A DNA stretch of 64,000 bases from Phaseolus vulgaris (Eukaryota; Streptophyta; Magnoliopsida; Fabales; Fabaceae), in the NCBI RefSeq assembly GCF_000499845.2, contig NC_023758.2:15079927-15143926 (forward strand), given 5' to 3'. Shown here piece by piece: positions 55,682 through 64,000 of this stretch (position 1 is the stretch's first letter; each line of letters begins with the position of its first letter). Position numbers and translations under genes: made by a program. The notes below the pieces were generated by a model. It worked only from the letters and a program-made list of their open reading frames with translations, was not told the DNA's origin and made no database searches.

Positions 55682-58300
55682 CTAATCTTCTTTTGCACTA
55701 TCATCTGTAATGTGATTTCCTTTATGATGTCCATTAGTAGTAGGATCTGAAGGGTCTGACATGGGATTATTCATTTGAATGTGTTGTAAGATGAGTTGCT
55801 GCTCATCTTATTTGCGCATGTGTTCACTTTGTTGTTCATGATTTTTCATCAATTGCTCATTCTTTTCTTCTAGTGTCCGCTCCTTGGCATCTTTTGCCAT
55901 ATGTTCAACATTTAACTTTTGAATAGTCTCACACATTTATTTTATTTCATAGATTATTGAAGCTTGGCTTGCAGCAAAGTGAGCACTAGTGGAACTATTA
56001 AACCTTTTGCTCAATACACCAAGTCCATAAACATTCCCTTTTTATTTCCACCTCCAAAAAGATCAATATATATTTCATTGTCATAAATGGAAGAAACATG
56101 AGAGTTTTGCAAAGATGAGTCTTCAAGCATCTGCTGTTGTTGGGTTTCTTCTCGGCATTTCTTATATTTCTTTTGAAAATGAAGTCAAATTGATTATCAT
56201 GAAGAAAATATATAGAAAAAAATTAAATTATAACTTAAAGTTTAAACATACCGCAAGGTCGTGGGTCTCTGTTAGAAAAGATGGCTTTAAACTAGAGGGG
56301 GGGTGAATGGTTTAAAGGGGTTTTCGCAAACTTTTCAAAGCTAGAATGAACTTATTTCAGAAATCAAATGATTAAGCAATTCAATTAGCCAAAACAGCAA
56401 GCAAAACTAAAATACCAGGAAAAACAATCGGTTGTTTATACCAGCAAACAACAAACAAACTGAAATTAAAGAGTTAAAGATAGAAAGATTGTACACAGCT
56501 GTTGATACTGGTTCACTCCAACCCAGAGCTACATCCAGTCTTCTCAGAAACCCTGAGGAAATCCACTAAGCAACCACACCTTGATCACTTACAACAACAA
56601 CCAAGAGAATGACCTTGAACACCTCAAGAAACACACTCTCCTTGGCCAACACTAAGATTGCTGATCTTGAACACCTCAAGAACACACAGCCAATCTCCGC
56701 AACACATACAAAACAGAATTGTTCAGCAGTTTACACAGATTACACTTGTTACAGATGAATATCTGAAATCAATACAAGAGAATCCTATTAAGCACTTTGA
56801 TCAATCTCTCAACTCTTTTGCAATCTCAGAATACTTTGAAAAACTCTTCTTCTTTTTAAACTTTGTTTCAAGATTCTTAATATATGAAAACTGTTTTTCA
56901 AAATATATCTAAGAATATAGTTTGTTATCAAATCTTAACAAACTCTTAATTGCATTTAAAATAGATTGGTCAAAGCATTTAATAACTGGAGCGTATTCAG
57001 TTAAAGCATTTAAAGCTCAGTCAAAGAAAACAATTTTTCTGTTATGGTTTTAAAATAAACAATCGATTGTTTCCTCGAATCAATCGGTTGTTTTGTTACT
57101 TAACAAAAACACCATTCAAAAACAGTTTTCAAACTTTCTCAAAACACCTAAGTGTAAACAATCGGTTGTTTCGACAAAACAATCGGTTGTTTCAACTTAG
57201 TTTGTGAAACATTTTGCTTTGTTAAAATAGAGATGCTAATTGCTTTGAGATTTAATCTAAGTGTTGATTACAACATAGAACTAACCCAGAACAAGACTAA
57301 AACATCACAGCAGCATCAAGCACAGCAGAGGCTTCATCATCCTTCAAAGGGTTTGGATTCTTCTAAACATTGAACACCACTTGGTTCAACAGTCTCTTCA
57401 TTGATCCATTGTCCAATCTTCAATTTCTTCGTTTTCTCTACAACCCTTTAAACAGTTGGTTGTCGTTCAAGCTCCTTAGTTTACATAAATTTATTGAAAA
57501 GATATAATTGAATAACTGACTCTAATATATTGTATTTAAATTAAATATAGAAAAACATAAAGAAATAATATTATCATTTTCTCAAAGGGAGTTGCTATAG
57601 ATATGAAACCACCACAATAGGCTGAGACTCCCTTCTCAACAACCCGATTCGCCTTGGCAATGACACTTTTGTTTTGGAATTTTGTAGAACTCGAATGTTG
57701 GTCCAAGGTTGCTCGAACAAGTGGTGGAATCCAGGTCCCCTTATCTTGACCATTCCTAATTTTTTTCATATCATTTTTAAAGATACGAGAGCCTTTTGTA
57801 TCAAAAAATGGATCTAGTGAGTTGGTTTTGTTCCAGTTCCTACCTATACTCTTTTTGCATAAAAAATCAATTAAAAAACAAACATTATAGAATAATAAAA
57901 TAAAATTTGAAATGTAATCATAACTTAAATTACCTTAAACTCTCCAAACCATCTGTCTTTAAACTCAAAATGAACCTTCTTCCAAGAGAGATTGGGTTCA
58001 TCATATTTTTGCTTGATAATTTGTGAGATTACATTGGAAGGTCCATTTGCTGGTGCAAAACTATATTCAAAACATATTGTCAAAATTATATATGAAATAA
58101 GAACATATTGATGAATAACAATTAGATTGAAATATACTTACTCTCCCCTTTTTGCATGAAGCCAGGGCCTTTGATAAACTACATTGCCAGACTCATACTC
58201 AAGTGTAAGAGAGTCTTGTATTGGTGAAGGTTGATTCATAGTTCGCCCTGTAGAAAAGGTAGTAGGATTTGATTCTCCTACATAATGTTCAACATCTTAT
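55682..58300 (-). pseudogene. CACTA accessory transposase (Transposase_24/TnpA-like), interrupted
   Basis: DNA-binding accessory protein of En/Spm-type elements. On the minus strand: YESGNVVYQRPWLHAKRGE (58200), FAPANGPSNVISQIIKQKYDEP and LSWKKVHFEFKDRWFGEF (58060-57955), then exon sequence IRNGQDKGTWIPPLVRATLDQ and AKANRVVEKG (57760-57640). More exon sequence lies at 57480-57397 and continues at 56269 after the inserted LTR. The C-terminal part (GGGNKKG, GVLSKRFNSSTSAHFAASQ near 56030, then a Lys/Glu-rich heptad segment) ends at 55682. Two in-frame stops lie in the C-terminal part. Splice junctions are inferred from the protein pattern. Confidence 0.65.
56270..57391 (-). mobile_element. Solo LTR of the 19.1-25.6 kb family (TSD GTCTC)
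   Basis: 1122 bp, in minus orientation starting TGTTGAACCAAGTGG at 57391 and ending TCTAACA at 56270. GTCTC flanks it at 56265-56269 and 57392-57396. It carries the same paired motif as reverse complement (AAACAATCGGTTGTTT) near 56425, 57057-57095 and 57155-57192. The open frame at 56658-56912 lies inside this LTR. It sits in the coding part of the CACTA TnpA-like gene. Confidence 0.9.
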
Positions 58301-58615
58301 TCGTGAAGTGTAGGAAGTGAGGGTCCTTCATAGATAGAATGCGTAGACTCCACGGTTGTTGGAAGAACAAACGAAGGGGGAATGTTGGTGTTGGGTAAAG
58401 ATCTATCATCAACACGATCAAAGTAAAATATATTACGTATTTAAGATGTAATACCTAATCAAAGTGGATTAATCAATTTTTTAATAAACAAATAAAGTAA
58501 TCATGATCAAAAGACTCAAATCTGTTCGCGTTTTCTACAACCAAATATGTCAGTTATCTTGCTTGTCATTCACTACAATTATGGAAATCACAATAAAATT
58601 AATGTAAAACATAAT

Positions 58616-60440
58616 TTAGACAAGGTATACAACCAATTTTAATGCATGAATTACCGAAGAGGTATCTGTGTCACTGAAATCACTATTAATGTTATCCTCA
58701 CTTGAAATGTACTCCTCCTTGTATTGTTCATCTATGTTTTTTTCATTTAGTAATTGTATATCTACTTCTTCTCTTTCATCAACATCCACAAGAGAATCAT
58801 GAATGAAGTCTGGATCAAGATGTATCACTACTTTAATTATAGAAGCTCATCATCTTGTTAGGGAGTGTCATGCTCAACCTCACTTAATGTATTATCAATA
58901 ATTCTACTACAAGCTTTTGTTTTAATTACTCCCAACCAACCTTGGTGTCCCCATGGATATGTCGTGTAATAAACTTGCTTTGCTTGTTGTGCAAATATGA
59001 ATGGATCATACGCTTTATTATATCTTTGTGATTCCTTTACGTGAACGATTCCATGGTTATTATCTACTTTGGTTCCTATATTAGGAGTATTATCAAACCA
59101 CTCACACTGAAAGAGAACTACATTCATTATTGGAAAGCCAGTATACTCCAATTGAATAATATTAGACAATATTCAATAAAAATATGAATTTGATTGACCA
59201 TTGGTTCCTCATACATAAACACCGGAGTTAATAGAATTCACGCCTTCACTCCAAAGAACAATGTGAAATTTGTATCCACTGATAACATAGATAGGCCATG
59301 ATTGAACTTTGCTCATAGGACCCCATGTTAAATTAACCAATAATGGATCTTCAATATTATTTTCTGGATTTAAAACCTAAACAAAATATTATATAACTTA
59401 CACAATGTCTATCTAAAAGTAAATTTTTTATAATCTGATATTTCTTAGGTCTTCACTAAAATCTTTGATGCATGCTTCCAAGCTTCTCCATGAAAGGGAT
59501 GAGACAAAATAAACGAGTCCCTTTGATTCTCATTATGCCATCTCATGTGAGGTGCAATGCCCATTGAAAAGTATAATCTTCTATGTTTAGGAATGAAGGG
59601 AAAGTACCACATTTCTTAACAACAATCTTCTTTTCAATTCCCTTCTTAGTGACTATTTTATATCGCTCCATTCCACAAATAAAGCAATTAGTTATAATTT
59701 TACGAGAGTTTTCCCTATAATACAACATGCATCCTTTTAGACAACAATCAATTTTCGTACAACCCAAACCCATTTTTTTCACCGACTCTTAGCTTGAAAA
59801 AATTTAGTAACCATTCAATGATCTTTGGGCATAGTTTCCCCTATAAGTTGGACCATTTTATTGAAGCATCCTTCAGACATATATAATCAAATTTCCAGCT
59901 TAAAGCTTCCAAAAAAGCTGACAATTCTGATTGATTCTCACATCCTTCCCACAAGGGTCCTTGTGCAGCAACAAGCTTGTCAAAAAAAATTTGATTTTCA
60001 GGATCAGGGTTTTCCTCCATGTACTTAGATCCAATAACACTCTCTGGTTGCATGCAATATGCATTTGAGGGCCTGACATGGTCCATTATCATTTGATGGA
60101 AACTACCTAATTCTTCTCTTTGCTCATAAGTTTCAGAACATGAATTGCCAACATCCACTAGGGGGAATTGTGGAAATTCCTCACCATGATTTGTCCACCA
60201 GTAATAATTAGGCATGAATCCCTCTTGATAAAGATTCCACCCAACTTGATCCACATTCTTGAAAACTTTACAACCACATTTAGCACAAGGACATCTTAAC
60301 ATTTCACCTTGTTCTTAAAACTTTTCTTGACTAATAACATATTGTAGGAACTCATACACTCCTTCTCTAAATTCATCTGTCAGATGTTTATTACTATCCA
60401 ATCTTTTATACATCCAGTTTCTACCTTCGAGGATTTTCAT
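58616..60440 (-). pseudogene. CACTA main transposase (Tnp2/TnpD-like), catalytic core deleted
   Basis: It starts MKILEGRNWMYKRLD at 60440 and passes an in-frame stop near 60314 into the transposase-associated zinc domain (CPCAKCGCKVF, 60302-59841). Part of the Tnp2 domain follows (KIDCCLKGCMLYYRE, CFICGMERYKIV, 59780-59600; PHMRWHNENQRDSF and HPFHGEAWKHAS in another frame to about 59470). Then, without the DDE catalytic region and DUF4218, the sequence continues with DUF4216 (GPMSKVQSWPIYVISGYKFH near 59310-59250, EYTGFPIMNVVLFQCEWFD, 59169-58858) and an acidic tail to 58616. The deletion and several stops make it inactive. Confidence 0.75.
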
Positions 60441-60965
60441 TAATGTAAACTGATTACAACAAATTTCATCTACAATTTGTAAGGTTGCAAATGTTTTAAA
60501 AGAGACAACTTTTGAATAGTTAGAAACTTGTTGGCTAAACAAACTTGAAAGCTCTAAGGATGGGTTTGGTCGAGAGGATGAGTGACATAGAATTAATATA
60601 TTGATGTTTATCTTTAACAAAGCCCTATTAGTTTTCCTTTTATTTTTCATCTATTCCTATTCTACCAAGTTATTTTCATTTTACCTATTTTGTACAAAAT
60701 AAAACATAAAAGGGCTATCAAAATTAATCCGAAATTCTCCAATGTCAGGTCCTCATAACTACTACAACCACACTAATCAATCAAACAAAACCCATCTAAC
60801 AAAAAAATGTTGTGTATAGTTCTCATTTCTAAACACTAACATAGCCATTTAAAAGAAACAACCATTTAAACTAAAATAATGTAAATTCAAACCTTTTAAG
60901 GTAGCCTGCGATCCCACTTCAGAAGGAACTGCCTATGTAGGTGACAAAAATAGAGGATTTATAAC

Positions 60966-63900
60966 TTTTTTTTTGAACAACAAGAATAAAATTAAATTAA
61001 GAGGGACACTTCAGGGGTATCCCAACCCTTATACAAAGAAACAATAACCACATAATAAAAACATTCAATACACTGTCAAGATTGCTGCATAAATATGCTT
61101 TAGGAAGTGGTTGCATGGCCTAAACCAAACACACCAGCTGCATAATACTTATGCATTGTATTGGCCCCTCGGATCTTTGCCAAATATTCCTGTGATTGGC
61201 ACCTAATACCTTGATCTTGTTCCATTGGTTCAGAATTGGAATACTTGCTTGCACTCACCCATCTCCTACTTATACCCACATAACTCTACCTCACCCATGC
61301 ACCCTTCTTAAGTGGCCATATATAACCGGACAATGACCCACCCAGCTGCATCTATCAACCACTATTATTGGCCACTTCAGTCCATACAAATCCCAATATG
61401 TTCCCATCCTTTACTTGATTCCTCTCTAGTTCATGCAACCTGAAATGCTGGTTTGAAAACTTCTGCAAATTACGTGCATCAAAGATGACAGTCTTGCATT
61501 TCAGAGACTTCACCTTGACTTTGTGGATGCTGACTCTCCTCGGCTTTAAGCTTTTCCATAGTACCTTTACTTTATAATCAATGTTGTAATTGAAAATAGT
61601 TGTAATTCCTCCATTCCTCCAACTCCCAAAACCAGAAAAACCAGCAACACATACAACCCCCAAAACCAGATGTGAACTACAGAGCAACAAAGCATCAGAT
61701 AGCATCCTAGGAGTGGTGTAAACCTGCAACTGCTAAGAGAAAACACCAAAGACTAGGACACAACCTAACCAACACCCAGTGAAAATAGTTCTGATTTTTT
61801 GGGAATAAACCTGGTTTCCAGGGCTGACAGATAAAAACTAAGGGAAAGTTTGATGGCTCCCTTTCTAGCCATAACACCATGTGACTCTCTGTAACTATTT
61901 GTCTCCTTAACGCTACATTTAAAGACAAACTTTCTGATTTGGCCTTGGATAGCTGCTGCCACATCTGCCATCAAAAACACTTGCAGTGGAGTACCATTGA
62001 ATCAGATGCTAACAAATTAACAACATCTTTGTCAGGTTCCAGTATAGCCAAAAATAACCCCTCCATTCAAGCTCATCACTTGACACTCTTTTGTCCTACA
62101 CATAATAGCAATTTCTCCACTCCAACCTCTGCAACTAACCCAACAAGCGAGCCCCTCCTAGGTGACCCAGTTATTGTTTATTTGGCAACACTGCTTCTGG
62201 CATCCACAATTACCTTCTTCTTCAGCGTATACATTGAATGCACTGATTTGGGTTCAAGTGCCAATCTGAGAAAGCATAGGAGAATGAACACACCCTGTAT
62301 TTCAACCACATCCATAAGAGGAGTTGAGTTGATTGGAAAATTTCCTCTGCATCCGGGATTTCTTGTTTAAAGACAATTTTATTCCTCTTCTCCCATATAC
62401 AACGTACTATTACCACCCACATTCCTCTCCATACCTGATTCTGTTTGGATGACAAATGCATAAGATAAAAGTTCTCATGGTGGCACTTGATATCCTTATG
62501 TTGGACAAACAACACGCCTATCCACTTGAAACACATTGACCACACTCTTTGCGTAATGATGTAGTCTAAGAAGAGGTGTTGAGTGGTTTCTTCTGACTCT
62601 CTACAAAGAGCACATAAAGTAGAAGTGACTTCCACCCCTCTCCTAAGAAGGTTAACACTAGTTGGAATTCTGTCAAGTAATACTCTCCACCCTGTGATTA
62701 GAGCTTTTGGCATTGCTTTTGCTTATTACCATAAGCTGGAAAAAACTTCATTTGTTAGATCATTGCTTTGGTTAGCCAAGCATCCATAAGCCGATTTCAC
62801 CGAAAATACCCCTGTGATATCCCCTACCCAAACAATTTGGTCCTTGGAATCCATGTTCATGTCACCCCTGTTTATCTGCGTCAACAAATCTTCCTCCAAG
62901 TTCACTTCCCATTCAAACCTTTCCCTCCTCTAATTTAACCGCCATTGCCAATCGGTGTCCTCCCAACAACCTACCTCACTCACCGTCTTTCCTTAGTCCA
63001 GAGAAAGGGAGTAGAGTCTAGGAAATAATGATTTAAGGTTAGAATTAGAGGCTTACGCATCCTCCCAAAATCTAACACTCTCTCCGTCCCCAACTTTCCA
63101 ATCAAAAGTTTTTTGGAACCAACCATCATCTTCACCCTCCCCACACACTTTGCAAATATCTCTCCACCACCACGATTGATGTTTCAAATGAGTTAGGCTT
63201 CTTCCAAGTTTCGAGCCATATTTGGATACAAGAATATCTTTCCATCTCCCTTTTCCATCACTCATTATTCGCCACTTCCATTTTGCCAAAATAGCGTAAT
63301 TGAAATTTCTGATATCTCTGATCCCTAGCCCACCTTCCTCACGGGGTTTACATACATTCTCCCATCTTACCCAAGAGATAGACCTATTGGCTTTGCCTCA
63401 GGCCCACAAAAATCTTCTTTGTATACTCATGATATTGTTACAGACTGACACCGAAGCTTTAAAGAAGGACAAATAGAAGAGTGGAATGACAGTACAAACT
63501 GATTTAATCAAACAAATTCTACCTGCCATAGATAAGAATCTTTCTTTCCATGTGCTTGGACTAGCATTGATTTTGTTAACCACAGGCTCCCAGAACTGTT
63601 TCTTCCTTGGATTGCCTCCTACTTCTAACCCCAGATATTTGAAAGGAATCGTCATAGTTTTGCAATTCAAAGTTTTAGCATAGATTTCAAGAAAGTACCT
63701 ATCAACATTAACACCTGCTAGCTTTGACTTGTAGAAGTTAATTCTTAATCCTGAAACAAGTTCATAACATCTCAGAATCGCCTTGATAGTAAAAATATTA
63801 GAGAATGAGTCTTTGCAAATGAACAAAGTATCATCAGCAAATTGGAACATACAACATTCGACTTCATTCCTCCCCACCTTTACACCTTTGGCAAATTCTT

Positions 63901-64000
63901 TTTGGTAGCTTGTCTCACTAACCCAGCCAAGCCTTCAGCTACCACAAGGAAGAGGAACAGAGCTAAGGAGTCTCCTTGTCTCAATCCTCTAGATGGTTTA
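60966..64000 (-). mobile_element. LINE retrotransposon, 3' part (RT C-terminus and zf-RVT), cut by window edge
   Basis: A poly(T) run at 60966-60974 marks the poly(A) tail on the minus strand. Coding sequence enters from beyond 64000: CCMFQFADDTLFICKD (catalytic FADD of the reverse transcriptase), then YLGLEVGGNPRKKQFWEPV and STWKERFLSMAGRICLIKSV (63877-63398), GEGEDDGWFQKTFDWKVGDG (63289-63053) and the zinc-binding RT-associated region ALCRESEETTQHLFLDY (62713-62222). All pieces are in one reading frame, broken by about five stop codons but no shift. A 3' UTR of about 1.2 kb follows. Its 3' end matches 10746-10830. Confidence 0.85.

Larger units (their letters stand above)
54956..60965 (-). 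mobile_element. Decayed CACTA (En/Spm) element, internally deleted
   Basis: The 3' terminus (left, since genes are on the minus strand) reads CATTACAAAAAA at 54956, a CACTA-like end, followed by subterminal TCGGTCGCTAAA and TCGGTGGCTA motifs (54990-55450). Two transposase-type genes are recognisable (58616-60440 and 55682-58300). The 5' terminus is not found; the LINE beginning at 60966 probably cut it off. A solo LTR sits inside at 56270-57391. Confidence 0.75.

Overview
This window is repeat-dense DNA from a flowering plant, most likely a papilionoid legume. The basis is AT-rich introns and spacers, plant-specific transposon families, and a receptor-like cytoplasmic kinase gene with a plant exon structure. 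The species call is an inference. I see exactly one convincing host gene: a six-exon RLCK-VII kinase (PBL2/PBL3, APK2-like) at 6243-8954 on the + strand, with an intact 410-codon frame. Nearly everything right of about 10.5 kb is transposable-element sequence, much of it nested, and many insertions are dated relative to each other by exact target-site duplications (TSDs).

Layout. 1-6 kb: AT-rich spacer with a CACTA-type terminus, a probable solo LTR placed in a TA microsatellite (2262-2851) and a MITE (3754-4060). 6-9 kb: the kinase gene. 9.5-12.6 kb: tandem and palindromic repeat arrays, plus a LINE-type retro-insertion carrying a piece of a long-chain acyl-CoA synthetase gene. 12.6-16.7 kb: a MAIN-like plant-mobile-domain (PMD) pseudogene split by two solo LTRs with perfect TSDs (GATCA, TATTT) and ended by a third LTR of the same family. 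16.7-27 kb: a three-level nest: a decayed Copia element, split by a solo LTR, itself split by a 6.5-kb LTR element (TSD CCTTG) that has gag and an extra 3' ORF but no pol. 28.8-42.6 kb: a Ty3/Gypsy element (TSD GCGCA) whose 5' part is replaced by a 9-kb near-perfect inverted repeat. Each arm is an LTR facing outward plus an inward-facing two-exon gene. 43.3-51.0 kb: a young, almost intact Ty3/Gypsy element (TSD GATGT), possibly of the CRM clade, on the minus strand. 51.1-54.7 kb: a degenerate minisatellite of TCGACTCGGCTCGA-type units between ATCC-rich edges, interrupted by an LTR-like insert. 54.9-60.9 kb: an internally deleted CACTA (En/Spm) element on the minus strand with a solo LTR inside it (TSD GTCTC). 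61-64 kb: a LINE on the minus strand, cut by the window edge.

The most unusual object is the inverted repeat at 28847-37838. Two 3' halves of a Tat-like retrotransposon lie head to head, each with an antisense gene coding for a gypsy-type 'transposase_28'-like protein fused to a long coiled coil. One of the two genes is still open over 725 codons. Both proteins start with residues that closely match the histone H3 N-terminal tail. A second unusual signal is a paired, dyad-symmetric 16-bp motif (AAACAACCGATTGTTT) repeated in the LTRs, gag and non-coding parts of the 19.1-25.6 kb element and in its solo-LTR relative at 56.3 kb.
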